Positions 34,289-43,295 of a DNA stretch of 64,000 nucleotides are shown piece by piece. Made by a program: the position numbers and the translations under genes. The first letter of the stretch is position 1, and each line of letters begins with the position of its first letter. Source of the DNA: Bradyrhizobium sp. BR13661 (lineage in GTDB: Bacteria > Pseudomonadota > Alphaproteobacteria > Rhizobiales > Xanthobacteraceae); the NCBI RefSeq assembly GCF_029892425.1, contig NZ_JARXWB010000030.1, forward strand, positions 36,185-100,184, given 5' to 3'. The notes under the pieces were generated by a model. The model was not told where the DNA came from. It worked only from the letters and a program-made list of their open reading frames with translations, and ran no database searches.

Positions 34289-35035
34289 ATGAAATCGTGC
34301 TGTGGAAAGACCGCGCTCGTCACCGGCGCCTCGCGCGGCATCGGACGCGCCGCCGCCCTGGCACTCGCCAAGGCGGGAGCCCAGGTCCTCGTTCACTACG
34401 GACGCGGCGCCGCGGACGCGCGCTCGGTGGTCGACGAAATCAGGGGCGACGGAGGCAAGGCCGAGGCGATCGGCTTCGATCTCTCGGATGCTCAAGGCGC
34501 GCATAAGCTCGCCGCCAAGGTCCGCGAGATCGTCGGCGAACGGCTCGATATCCTGGTCGCCAACGCCGGGGTGGCCAAAGCCGCGACGATCGAAGAGACC
34601 ACGATCGGGGATTTCGACGAGCTTTTCGCCGTCAACGTGCGGGCTCCGTTCTTTCTGGTTCAGCAGTTGCTGCCGATCCTGAAGGAGGGATCCAGCGTCA
34701 TCTTCACCTCTTCGCTCGCGGCGCACGCGGCCGTGGGAGAGCTCGCCGCCTACGCGGCCACCAAGGGAGCCATCGACACCCTGGTCAAGCACTTCGCCCT
34801 GGTCCTTGGAGCGAAGGGCGTGCGGGTCAACGCGGTCGCGCCCGGCGTGGTCGAGACCGACATGTCCAGTTTCGCCAGGACAGAGGCTGGCCGCGATTTC
34901 ACCCTGTCTCTGCAGGCGCTGAAGCGGGTGGCGCAGCCCGACGACATCGCCGGCGCCATCGCCTTCCTTGCCTCCGACGCCGCGCGCTGGGTGTCAGGAG
35001 ACACGCTGCGGGTGGATGGCGGATCGAAGCTTTGA
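34289..35035 (+). CDS. Short-chain dehydrogenase/reductase 2
   Basis: 248-residue classical SDR: VTGASRGIGRAAALALAKAG, VANAGVAKA (NAG variant), Ser in FTSSLAAHAA, YxxxK in AAYAATKGA, and PGVVETDM. A short Cys-Cys pair near the N-terminus (MKSCCGKT) is unusual. AGGAAG lies 7 bp before the ATG. FabG-like proteins of this type reduce ketones or oxidise alcohols with NAD(P)H; the substrate is not evident. Third gene of the cluster. Confidence 0.9.
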   Translation: MKSCCGKTALVTGASRGIGRAAALALAKAGAQVLVHYGRGAADARSVVDEIRGDGGKAEAIGFDLSDAQGAHKLAAKVREIVGERLDILVANAGVAKAATIEETTIGDFDELFAVNVRAPFFLVQQLLPILKEGSSVIFTSSLAAHAAVGELAAYAATKGAIDTLVKHFALVLGAKGVRVNAVAPGVVETDMSSFARTEAGRDFTLSLQALKRVAQPDDIAGAIAFLASDAARWVSGDTLRVDGGSKL

Positions 35036-35063
35036 ACGACAACAGCGATCGAAAGCAAACATC

Positions 35064-35234
35064 ATGACCGAACGAACGATCAGGATTCCCGGCCCCGATC
35101 ACCCGATCACCATCGAACATTCGACCGATGCGATCTGGACCTATGAAGCGCCCTATGAGGCGGTCGTCGACATCAACAGCCATCTCGCTTTCTACCCCGA
35201 CCGCGTCGATGCGATCGAGGAACAAGCCGCCTGA
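35064..35234 (+). CDS. Internally shortened DUF427 protein
   Basis: 56 residues that read as the beginning of a DUF427 domain (RIPGPDHPITIE) joined directly to its end (AIWTYEAPYEAVVDINSHLAFYPDRVDAIE). Full DUF427 proteins are about 90-120 residues and have a central block with a CPYKG-like motif, which is missing here. The frame is kept, so this is an in-frame internal deletion or a shortened functional form. It lies between SDR 2 and SDR 3 with small gaps, inside the operon. Function is unknown. Confidence 0.65.
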   Translation: MTERTIRIPGPDHPITIEHSTDAIWTYEAPYEAVVDINSHLAFYPDRVDAIEEQAA

Positions 35235-35259
35235 GCGGCATCTTCAAGGAGTAGTCGTC

Positions 35260-36006
35260 ATGTCCAAACTCAATGGCAAAGTCGCCATCGTCACCGGAGC
35301 GTCGAAAGGCATCGGTGCGGCCGTCGCCAAGACCCTCGCCGCGCGCGGCGCAGCGGTCGTCGTCAACTACGCGTCGAGCAAGGCCGGCGCGGAAGCCGTC
35401 GTCAAATCGATCACCGCCTCGGACGGCAAGGCAATCGCCGTCCAAGGCGACGTATCCAAGGCGGCGGAAGCAAAGGCCCTGGTCGACGCTGCCATTGCCG
35501 CATACGGCCGCCTCGACATCCTGGTCAACAACTCGGGCGTCTACGAATTTGGCCCTCTGGAGTCGGTCACCGAGCTGCAGTTCCACAAGATGTTCGACGT
35601 CAACGTGCTTGGTTTGCTGCTGGTGACGCAGGCCGCGGCTCCCCACCTGCGCGAAGGCGGGAGCGTCATCAACATCGGCTCGGGGGTCACCGCAATCACC
35701 CCGCCCCAGACGGCAGTCTATACCGCCAGCAAAGGCGCGGTGGACGCCATCACCGGCGTATTGGCCAACGAACTTGGACCGAGGAAAATCCGGGTCAACA
35801 CCGTGAGCCCCAGCCTCACCGAGACCGAAGGTACGCAGAGCGCCGGCATGCTTGCCTCCGAGTTCGAAGCCGGCATCGTCGCCCAGACGCCGCTCGGCCG
35901 CCTCGGACAGCCGCAGGACATCGCCGACGTCGTCGCCTTCGTGGCCTCGGACGATGCACGCTGGGTCACCGGTGATAAAATTTCGGCCGGCGGCGGTCTG
36001 CGCTGA
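35260..36006 (+). CDS. Short-chain dehydrogenase/reductase 3
   Basis: 248-residue classical SDR (MSKLNGKVAIVTGASKGIGAAV...). NNSGVYEFG takes the place of NNAG. The catalytic Ser is in NIGSGVTAI and YxxxK in AVYTASKGA. The C-terminus GDKISAGGGLR is full. AAGGAG lies 10 bp upstream of the ATG at 35260. It shares roughly the same build with SDR 1 and SDR 2 but is not a close copy. The stop TGA shares its last base with the ATG of the transporter gene (TGATG), giving tight coupling. Confidence 0.9.
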   Translation: MSKLNGKVAIVTGASKGIGAAVAKTLAARGAAVVVNYASSKAGAEAVVKSITASDGKAIAVQGDVSKAAEAKALVDAAIAAYGRLDILVNNSGVYEFGPLESVTELQFHKMFDVNVLGLLLVTQAAAPHLREGGSVINIGSGVTAITPPQTAVYTASKGAVDAITGVLANELGPRKIRVNTVSPSLTETEGTQSAGMLASEFEAGIVAQTPLGRLGQPQDIADVVAFVASDDARWVTGDKISAGGGLR

Positions 36007-37238
36007 TGGGAGAACGTCACGTCGGCCTCCGCTCCTCGGGCGGCCGACGTTTCCCGCCGAAAATGGTCCTGAGCCGCCGAGCCAGTTTTTGGGTCTCGCT
36101 CGCCGTCTCGATGCATACGCTTTGGACGAGCGCTGCACCGGCTCTCAGCTATCGGCTCTATGCCGAGGAATGGCAGCTGTCGCCCCTGCAGACGACGAGC
36201 GTGTTCGCGATCTATCCGATATTCGTCGTCGCTACGCTGGTTTGCCTGGGCGGCCTGTCGGATCACGTCGGGAGACGCCGGACCATGCTTGCCGCACTCG
36301 TCTTTTCCCTGATCGGCGCCTTGACGCTGGCGTGGGCTCTCGATGTCGAATGGCTTCTTGCGGCCCGCGCGGTGATGGGGATCGGGGTTGGCCTTGCGAG
36401 CGGCGCATCGACGGCCGCCATCCTCGAGTTCAGTCCGAGCGGCGATCCTGAACGTGCCGCTTCCGCGACCAACCTGGCGCAGGCGATAGGCTTCGCCACT
36501 GCGCTCATTCTCGGTGGAGCCCTCATTCAGTACGCGCCTTATCCGCTGCGGCTCGACGTCGTCGTTCTCGCGGTGGTCATCGGCATGCTGATCGTGGCAG
36601 TCTGGCTCCTTCCCCGTCAGGTCGCGAGCCTAAAGGCATGGTCTCCCCGAATGCCGCGCGTGCCGGCAAGCATTCGGAAAGAATTCTGCTTGGCAGGGAT
36701 CGGCGCCGCGACGGCGTTCACCAGCGGCGCCGTCCTCCTCTCGCTCGGAGGTCAAGTGGCGCACGATCTCGTCGGCTCCGCCAACGAGTTGACAAATGGC
36801 GCTGTGCTCGCAAGTTTCGCCATCGTATCGGCTGTGGTCACCGGCGCTGCAAGGAAGCTGGCGCCGCGAACTGCCTTCTTCCTGGGTTCGGTCACGACCA
36901 TGTTCGCCGTCCTCCTCCTGTGGTTGGCGACCAACGGTCATTCGCTAAGCGCTTTGCTCGCTTCGACCTCTTTGGCGGGAATCAGCTATGCGCTTTTGTT
37001 TCTTGGCGCGTTGACGTTGCTCAACGCCGTCGCACCGGCAGACAGCCGCGGCGGCGTTCTTTCGACCTTCTATCTCGTCGGCTATCTCTGCATGGGTTTT
37101 TGCGTCCTCGCACTGGGTGTGGTCGCCCGGGCGTCGGGACTGGCGACAGCAGTCGCTGCAGCATCGTTTGTACTTGCTTCGCTAGGAGGCGCGACATGCC
37201 TTTTCGCCGCGATGCGCTTCCCAACTCTGGCCGAATGA
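36006..37238 (+). CDS. MFS transporter
   Basis: 410 residues and about twelve hydrophobic helices. The loop 2-3 motif of the MFS appears as GGLSDHVGRRRTM, after YPIFVVATLVCL. There is no substrate-specific family motif that I recognise; the length and lack of long loops fit a DHA1-like or aromatic-acid/drug exporter. It is the last gene of the LysR/SDR cluster, overlapping SDR 3 by one base, so it probably imports the substrate or exports the product of that pathway. Confidence 0.87.
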   Translation: MGERHVGLRSSGGRRFPPKMVLSRRASFWVSLAVSMHTLWTSAAPALSYRLYAEEWQLSPLQTTSVFAIYPIFVVATLVCLGGLSDHVGRRRTMLAALVFSLIGALTLAWALDVEWLLAARAVMGIGVGLASGASTAAILEFSPSGDPERAASATNLAQAIGFATALILGGALIQYAPYPLRLDVVVLAVVIGMLIVAVWLLPRQVASLKAWSPRMPRVPASIRKEFCLAGIGAATAFTSGAVLLSLGGQVAHDLVGSANELTNGAVLASFAIVSAVVTGAARKLAPRTAFFLGSVTTMFAVLLLWLATNGHSLSALLASTSLAGISYALLFLGALTLLNAVAPADSRGGVLSTFYLVGYLCMGFCVLALGVVARASGLATAVAAASFVLASLGGATCLFAAMRFPTLAE

Positions 37239-37414
37239 CGTCTCATGGGCACGCCGCCCGCGGACCGTCAGCATTTGACCCAAGGCGGGCATCAGACGGA
37301 AGCATGCGTCCTCGTGTGCCAGCTCAAAAAACATTCCAAGCAGTACACGACTTGCCGTAGAATGAGGCGGAGCGGCGCTCCGTTCGCACATTTCTCGGGT
37401 TCGGATGGAGATTC

Positions 37415-37594
37415 TTGAAATACACAACTCTATCGTTGCTCGTTGCAACTTTTACGGCTCTGGCTTGCTTCGTAGTGGTCCCCATCATCGGTCTCTTTAT
37501 GCTGAGCGTGGTTCGCCCCGGTAGCGTAACGTTGTCAGCAGGCGTTCCGCGGCTTTCAGATCGTCCGTTTCCCGGCCTTCGACGAACCATGTGA
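37415..37594 (+). CDS. Possible small membrane protein overlapping the ATPase-regulator gene end
   Basis: A 59-codon frame from a TTG at 37415 with GGAG eight bases upstream. One clear membrane helix follows (LSLLVATFTALACFVVVPIIGLF), then a basic tail (RLSDRPFPGLRRTM). The last 98 bp lie antisense to the end of the regulator gene. The tail may be a shadow of that gene, but the helix lies entirely outside it. Weak call. Confidence 0.3.
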   Translation: MKYTTLSLLVATFTALACFVVVPIIGLFMLSVVRPGSVTLSAGVPRLSDRPFPGLRRTM

Positions 37595-40406
37595 ATACCG
37601 GCTCAAGCACGGAACGGGCGTTTTCGCGCCGTCCATGGTCGGTCATCAGCTTCGCCAGATCCGTTGCAGCGCGCAGCTCGCTGGTACGTGCACCCTGCTG
37701 ACGGCTGAGCTCGATTGACTGGATAAAGAGTATTTCTGCCTCCTCGACGCGAGGCTGAGGCATTGAGAGAAGAAAGGCACCCTTCACGCGCAGCAATTCG
37801 GGCATGTAGATTAAATCGCCATTTTCATCGACCTGACGTATGCCATCGTCGATCAGCCCCAAGCCTTCGGTAAATCGGCCGGTCGCGACGAACCCTTCCG
37901 CGAGCGAGACATTGAATGGTGCAGTCATCAGCCCGTAGCCTGCCGCGGGAAGCTCCCGCATGCAGCTCTGCAATACATCGACTCCGTTTTGCGGCTCGCC
38001 GCGGCGGATCGCCAGGACGGCTTCGAGCCCGCGTCCGACTATCGTATGTGGCGCCATGGAATGCGACTGGGCATTGGAGATGTACCGATCGATGATTTTC
38101 TCGACGGTTGTCAGGTCACCGATCCGGAGAAACAGCAGGAAGGCGCGTATCAAGAGAATGCTCAGTGTTGCCGGATGCTCGATGTGCCGAGCATCCTCAA
38201 GCACCAGACGCGCCAATTCGGCGGCCTGTTGCGGATAGCCCTGCTGGTACAGCGTATGCGCCAAACCCATGCGAGCCGGCGGCACGATGTCAAAAGCAAA
38301 ATAGGCCCTGCCGCTATGCCGTGCATGCGATCGATTCTGTAACGTGGCCTCAAACTCCATGCGGGAGCCGTCGAGGTCACCGACCAGATAGAGTGCGGTC
38401 GCCAGCATGAAGTGCGCTGACGCAAATGCGGCGGGATCACCAATGACCTTGGCGACGGCTGAGTTGCGCCGTGCGCATTGCAGCGCCATCCGGCAATTCC
38501 CGTTTCGAAAGTAAAGGATGTTCAGCGCGCCGAGTAACCAAATTTGATAGAGGACCTCGCCGCAATGCTCTGCAAGGGCAAGCGCCCTATCCAGGGCCGC
38601 CTGCGCTGCATCGCCCCCCCGCGTATACATCAGTGAATAGCCCAAGCTGGCCTGCAGGCGCATTTCATCGGCCGTTCCGCGCCTGTTGTTGTTGAGGACC
38701 AGCAGCGCCTGCTCCGACCAACGATGACATTCAGGCAGCATGAACGTCGCCAGCAGAACCGGCCCGGCGGCGACGGCAAGTCCGATGGCGATGTCGACTT
38801 TCTCGGTACCGCGTGAGAAGGCCCATCCGAGCGCTGCGCGCATATTGTCGAGATCCCGCACGTAACGCGGCAGAAAGTCAACGAAAGGGCCCTCGGCGGC
38901 GCGTGCAAACAGATCGCGAAAGAACACCGCGTGCCGGTGAGCCATCTCTTCTGCTTCACCGCTCTCGGCCAGCTTGTCCAGCGCATAGGCCCTGATCGTA
39001 TCGAGCAATCGCCAGCGACCAAAGGGTGCTAATGCATCCAGGGAAACCAGCGATTTGGCGGCGAGGCTCGCGATTCCCTCGGCAACCGTGGCGGTCGTCA
39101 TGCCGGCATCGCCCATCACCGCCGCCGCCGCCTCGAGCGTGAACTCGCCCGCGCAGATGGCCAATCGACGCAGCAGGACCCGTTCTGACTCCGGCAACAG
39201 CTCGTAGCTCCAGTCCAGCGCCGCGCGCAGGGTTTGATGCCTGGGTAGGGCCGTTCGACGGCCGGCTGTCAGGAGGCTGAAGCGATCACCGAGAAGGTCG
39301 GCCGTCTGCCGCAGTCCCAGCATCGCGACGCGCGCCGCCGCAAACTCGATGGCCAGCGGAATGCCGTCGAGGTGCCGGCAGATCGCGGCAATGAGCGGCA
39401 GATTTTCCGGGGACGCCGAGTTGCCGGCGTCGAGGGCGACCAGTCTGGCATTGAAAAGCTGAACCGCGCTGTACTCACGAACAATATCCTCGTCATCGTG
39501 GCGCGAAGGCGGCACGTCGAGCGGCGCAACGCGATAGGCGTATTCGCCCTCGATCCTGAGGATTTCCCTGCTGGTCGCAAGTATTGACGCATTCGGGCAC
39601 AGACGAACAATCGTTTCCGCAAGCCTGGCTGCGGCATCGACCAAGTGTTCACAATTGTCGAGCACCAGCAGCAGCTTCTCCCTGTCGAGAGCCCGGGCGA
39701 CGGATTCGGCCGAAATCACGCTGCCCGCGATCCGCAGTCCGAGTGCGACAGAAACAGCTGCCGGGACCAGAGCAGGGTCCGATAGGGAGGCCAGCTCAAC
39801 GAGCCAGCAGTCTCCCTCAAGCGTCGGAAAGATGCTGCGAGCGACCTCAAGGGCCAGCACGCTCTTTCCGATTCCGCCCGGTCCGGTCAGCGTAACAACA
39901 CGATAGGCCGACAGGACATCCAGAAGCTGCTGCCGTGACGCATTCCGGCCGATCAGGGTCGACCCCGCGATCGGCACATTGGTTCGAAATGGCTGCTTTG
40001 GCCCGCTTTCCGCGAGACCAGGCCTTTGCCCGGTTACTTCGTGGACGTGCCAGCGCCCAAGCAAGCGATAGCCACGGCCGGATACCGTCTTCAGCAGGCC
40101 ACGATCAGTGCCGAGCGCTTTGCGAATGGCAGATATATGGAATTGAAGTGTGTTTTCCTGGACCACCGCCCCCGGCCATACTTGCTCCATTAGCTGGTAC
40201 TTGCCGATCAGGTCGCCGCTGGACCGGACCAGAACCTCGAGGATCTCGAATGCGCGGCTCCCGATCGGCACGGAGGCGCCGCGGGACCGCAGCTCGCGCC
40301 GATTGAGATCGATCTCCCAGCCCTTCGACGGCTCAACCGGCCGCGGATTTCGCTCAGTCACTCCAGCACCCTCGCAGATCGAGCCGTCCTCAGAACTTCT
40401 CAGCAT
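37497..40406 (-). CDS. Winged-helix / NB-ARC-like ATPase / TPR regulator
   Basis: About 969 residues in the layout of NLR- and SARP-like bacterial regulators. An OmpR-type winged helix (EIDLNRRELRSRG...SRAFEILEVLV...ISAIRKALG, RGYRL) is followed by a STAND-type NTPase with Walker A GPGGIGKS, Walker B LLLVLDNCEH and sensor-like ATSREILR. The C-terminal ~450 residues are TPR-like helical repeats. Ligand binding to the repeats would switch the ATPase and DNA binding. The frame opens at a TTG (40430); I give the ATG at 40406, and a GTG at 40361 is also possible. It is divergent from an exported esterase gene 90 bp away, its likely target. Confidence 0.88.
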   Translation of the reverse strand: MLRSSEDGSICEGAGVTERNPRPVEPSKGWEIDLNRRELRSRGASVPIGSRAFEILEVLVRSSGDLIGKYQLMEQVWPGAVVQENTLQFHISAIRKALGTDRGLLKTVSGRGYRLLGRWHVHEVTGQRPGLAESGPKQPFRTNVPIAGSTLIGRNASRQQLLDVLSAYRVVTLTGPGGIGKSVLALEVARSIFPTLEGDCWLVELASLSDPALVPAAVSVALGLRIAGSVISAESVARALDREKLLLVLDNCEHLVDAAARLAETIVRLCPNASILATSREILRIEGEYAYRVAPLDVPPSRHDDEDIVREYSAVQLFNARLVALDAGNSASPENLPLIAAICRHLDGIPLAIEFAAARVAMLGLRQTADLLGDRFSLLTAGRRTALPRHQTLRAALDWSYELLPESERVLLRRLAICAGEFTLEAAAAVMGDAGMTTATVAEGIASLAAKSLVSLDALAPFGRWRLLDTIRAYALDKLAESGEAEEMAHRHAVFFRDLFARAAEGPFVDFLPRYVRDLDNMRAALGWAFSRGTEKVDIAIGLAVAAGPVLLATFMLPECHRWSEQALLVLNNNRRGTADEMRLQASLGYSLMYTRGGDAAQAALDRALALAEHCGEVLYQIWLLGALNILYFRNGNCRMALQCARRNSAVAKVIGDPAAFASAHFMLATALYLVGDLDGSRMEFEATLQNRSHARHSGRAYFAFDIVPPARMGLAHTLYQQGYPQQAAELARLVLEDARHIEHPATLSILLIRAFLLFLRIGDLTTVEKIIDRYISNAQSHSMAPHTIVGRGLEAVLAIRRGEPQNGVDVLQSCMRELPAAGYGLMTAPFNVSLAEGFVATGRFTEGLGLIDDGIRQVDENGDLIYMPELLRVKGAFLLSMPQPRVEEAEILFIQSIELSRQQGARTSELRAATDLAKLMTDHGRRENARSVLEPVFTWFVEGRETDDLKAAERLLTTLRYRGEPRSA

Positions 40407-40496
40407 TCGCTCAGGGAGTTCACCCGCCAAACAAGCTTAAACGCCGGCCGATGCTCTGGATGCGCTCCATCATCGACAAGCTACGGAGGTTTATCC

Positions 40497-41534
40497 ATGC
40501 GACGCACCCCTCTTCTTTCAACCGTCATTCTTGGAGCCATGGTTATGACGCAAGCTTCACAGGCCGCTACACCGGATCCTGCAACCGATCCTCGTATCGA
40601 TCCGCAGGTTCGCATCTTTCTCGGCGAAATCAACAAGGACTCAAGCCCGTTCTGGGAACTGCCTCAACCGAAGCCGCAGGATATGCTCACGGGCCTGCAG
40701 AATAAGACCCCGGTTGACATCTCGGGCGTGAAAACGACCGAACAGACGATCACCCAGGATGGTCAGACCGTGAAGATTTATATCATGAAACCCGAGCAGG
40801 TCGTCGGCAAGCCCGGCGTGCTGTTGTTCATTCACGGCGGCGTCTGGATCGTCGGAAACTTTCAGAACCATCAGCGCCTGCTGCGCGACCTTGTGGTCGG
40901 CTCGGGGCAGATCGGCGTGTTCGTCGAGTACACCTCCTTGCCCGAGGCGCGCTTCCCCACCCAGCTCGATCAATCCTATGCCACGCTGAAATGGGTGGCG
41001 ACCCACGCCGAAGAGTTTGGCGCGGACGGCAGCCGGATCGCGGTGGCCGGCAATTCAGTCGGCGGCAACATGAGCGCGGCCTTGACGCTGATGGCCAAGG
41101 ACCGTGGCGGACCGACGATCAGTTACCAGGTGCTGCTGATCCCGGCGACCGACGCCAGCGTGGACACCCAGTCCTATCATGAGTTTGGCACGGGGCGATT
41201 TCTTGCCCGCGCCTTCATGAAATATGGCTGGGATTTGTACGCGCCGGACGCCAAGACCCGAGACAATCCCTACGTCTCGCCGCTGCGCGCCAGCTTGCAG
41301 GAACTACGCGGGCTTCCGCCGGCCCTGGTGATCACGGCGGAGAACGATCCGCTGCGCGATGAAGGCGAGGCTTACGCCCGCAAGCTCAAGGAAGCCGGAG
41401 TTTCTGTCATCGCCACCCGCTACAATGGGATGATCCACGATTTCGTCCTCTTGAACGGCGTCCAGACCGCCCCCGAACCTCAGTCCGCGATCCGTCAGAT
41501 TTCGGCGGAGATCAAGGTCCATCTGGCACCCTGA
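40497..41534 (+). CDS. Exported HSL-type (GDXG) esterase/lipase
   Basis: 345 residues beginning with a signal peptide (MRRTPLLSTVILGAMVMTQASQA). The hormone-sensitive-lipase hallmarks are present: oxyanion HGGVW, nucleophile GNSVGG (Ser187, with Ser-Val in place of the usual Asp-Ser-Ala order), acid in ENDPLRDE, His in GMIHDF. It should hydrolyse short-chain esters in the periplasm or outside. GGAGG lies 8 bp upstream. The gene is monocistronic and faces the large ATPase regulator, which probably controls it. Confidence 0.88.
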   Translation: MRRTPLLSTVILGAMVMTQASQAATPDPATDPRIDPQVRIFLGEINKDSSPFWELPQPKPQDMLTGLQNKTPVDISGVKTTEQTITQDGQTVKIYIMKPEQVVGKPGVLLFIHGGVWIVGNFQNHQRLLRDLVVGSGQIGVFVEYTSLPEARFPTQLDQSYATLKWVATHAEEFGADGSRIAVAGNSVGGNMSAALTLMAKDRGGPTISYQVLLIPATDASVDTQSYHEFGTGRFLARAFMKYGWDLYAPDAKTRDNPYVSPLRASLQELRGLPPALVITAENDPLRDEGEAYARKLKEAGVSVIATRYNGMIHDFVLLNGVQTAPEPQSAIRQISAEIKVHLAP

Positions 41535-41620
41535 TCCGGATCTGTGAAACAGGGGTGACAACCGCGTCGCCCCTGATTTCCACTGAGTAGCCCGTTCTTT
41601 TGTGGAGACGGCTCGTGCCC

Positions 41621-41677
41621 GCTTCTGGGCCCATCGACGAAGCTACGCCGCGTCTGACGGAGGTCCGCTCATCGCGG
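41621..41677 (+). repeat. Degenerate direct repeat, copy 2
   Basis: Partner of 31371-31427 in the same orientation, about 87% identical. It lies between the esterase and the frameshifted dehydrogenase, so everything from the SDR-cluster LysR gene to the esterase is bracketed by the two copies. Confidence 0.75.
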
Positions 41678-41756
41678 CTGACCGGACCAGTCTGCCTAAC
41701 TGAGTACTTCCCAGCTCGTAGGATCGGTTGGGCTGTTGCAAAACCAGTAGCAGCGA

Positions 41757-42633
41757 TCATTTCCCGGAATCGAGCAGCCTTGCGATCACGGGGAAATAGG
41801 CATCGCCCATCCCGCCTTCGATCGCTTCCTCGAAGATCGAGCGAATGAGCGCAGCGCCACGCATATTGACGCCAGTCTGCTTGCCGAGCTCAAGCGCGTA
41901 GCCCAGATCCTTCATCGCGTATTCGGTCGAGAACGCACGCAGTGGAAACTCGTTCGGGACGATCGCTTTCATGCCGTGGTTGCGTAGCGCGAAGCTGTCG
42001 GCCGAGCCCTTCGACAAGGTCTCCAGCAACAATTTTGGCTCGACGCCGCTGCGTTTAGCGACCGCTACGGCTTCGGCCAACGCGTTCACGGTTTCGAACA
42101 GCACCATGTTGTTGAGGATCTTCGTGATCTGCCCAGCGCCGGTGCCGCCACAGAGGGTGACGTCCGTGGCGAAATGTCGGATAAGCGGCTCGACCTTCGC
42201 AAACTGTTCGGGCGCCGCGCCAACCATCACGCTGAGCGTGCCGTCCTGTGCCGCCTGGCGGGTGCGGGCGATCGGCGCGTCGATCCAGAGGGCGCCCTTC
42301 TCGGCGAGTTGGCGGGCGAATTCACGCGTCATCCCAACCTCGGACGTGCCGAGATCGATGATGGTCTGGCCGCGCCTGACCGCCGGCAAGATGCCGTCTT
42401 CGAATGCCGACAGCACGTGCTTTGCGCTCGGCAGGCAGAGAAAGGGCGACGTCGCTGCCGCCGACGACATCGGCGACGGATTTTGCAGCAACCGCTCCAC
42501 CGGCCACAATCCGCGCCAGCGGCTCCGCAGCAAGGTCGAAGGCCAGCACCTTGCGCCCGCTCTTGCGCAGCAAATTCCGGCAGATAGGCTCGCCCATGAC
42601 ACCGAGACCGATGAACCCGATTGCGTCAGTCAT
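41757..42633 (-). pseudogene. Frameshifted beta-hydroxyacid dehydrogenase (6PGDH/HIBADH-like)
   Basis: The protein is split over two frames. The first (from 42633) gives the Rossmann half, MTDAIGFIGLGVMGEPICRN to SDVALSLP. The second, one base out of phase, gives SAKHVLSAFEDGILPAVRRG onward, with the catalytic Lys in GAGQITKILNNM and the C-terminal helices to 41757. Joining them near 42440-42446 (GAGAAAGGG on the + strand) by removing one base restores a normal ~290-residue protein (reads ALLCLPSAKHV). It is therefore a single-base insertion, either a real mutation or a sequencing error. Intact, it would be an NAD(P)-dependent 3-hydroxyisobutyrate- or tartronate-semialdehyde-type dehydrogenase. 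Confidence 0.8.
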
Positions 42634-42746
42634 GCAGGAGCCTCCCCGAGGTCACGCGTCGTTCTTGTGTTTGAGGAAGTAATAGCTGCCGCGAGGGCCG
42701 ATAGCCAGCGACCGCGCGTAGACCAGCCTTGGGGACCGCACTCACC

Positions 42747-43220
42747 TCAGGCAAGCACGTCCGCCACGACCGCCTTCACGACATCCCGCACATCGGCTGG
42801 CTTCATCCGCACCTGCAGGCCGCGCTGACCGCCATTGAGATAGACAAGGTCATGCGCAAGCGCGCTCTGCTCGATCACGGTGATGACCTGCTTGCGCTGC
42901 CCGAACGGGCTGATGCCGCCGACCTTGTAGCCGGTGACGCGCTCGGCCTCCGGCGGCTTCATCATCTGCGCCGACTTGCCGTTCACGGAAGCGGCGAGCT
43001 TCTTCATCGAGACTTCCTGGTCGGACGGGACGATGACGCATGTCGGCTTGCCGTCGACCAGCGCCATCAGCGTCTTCAGCACGCGCGCCGGGTCTTCGCC
43101 GAGCGCGGCGGCCGCCTGCAGGCCGATGCTTTCGGCGTCAGGATCGTAATCGTAAGAATGGACAGTGAAGGCGACACGGGCGGCTTCAAGCGCGCGAGTG
43201 GCTGGGGTGACTTTGGACAT
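42747..43220 (-). CDS. ybaK: YbaK-type Cys-tRNA(Pro)/aminoacyl-tRNA deacylase
   Basis: 157 residues of the YbaK/EbsC family, which removes cysteine from mischarged tRNA(Pro). Seen are VSMKKLAASVNGKSAQMM with the catalytic Lys, and VTGYKVGGISPFGQRK, the family's Gly-Gly-x-Ser-Pro loop. N-terminal TPATRALEAARVAFTVHSYDY is also typical. Cytosolic and monocistronic; the nearest neighbour upstream is repeat DNA. Confidence 0.93.
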   Translation of the reverse strand: MSKVTPATRALEAARVAFTVHSYDYDPDAESIGLQAAAALGEDPARVLKTLMALVDGKPTCVIVPSDQEVSMKKLAASVNGKSAQMMKPPEAERVTGYKVGGISPFGQRKQVITVIEQSALAHDLVYLNGGQRGLQVRMKPADVRDVVKAVVADVLA

Positions 43221-43295
43221 GGGTCGCTTCTAGCACCGTGACTGCGAGGGGCGAAGCGACGGTTGTGGAGGCGACATGCCCATCACACCTTCAGT

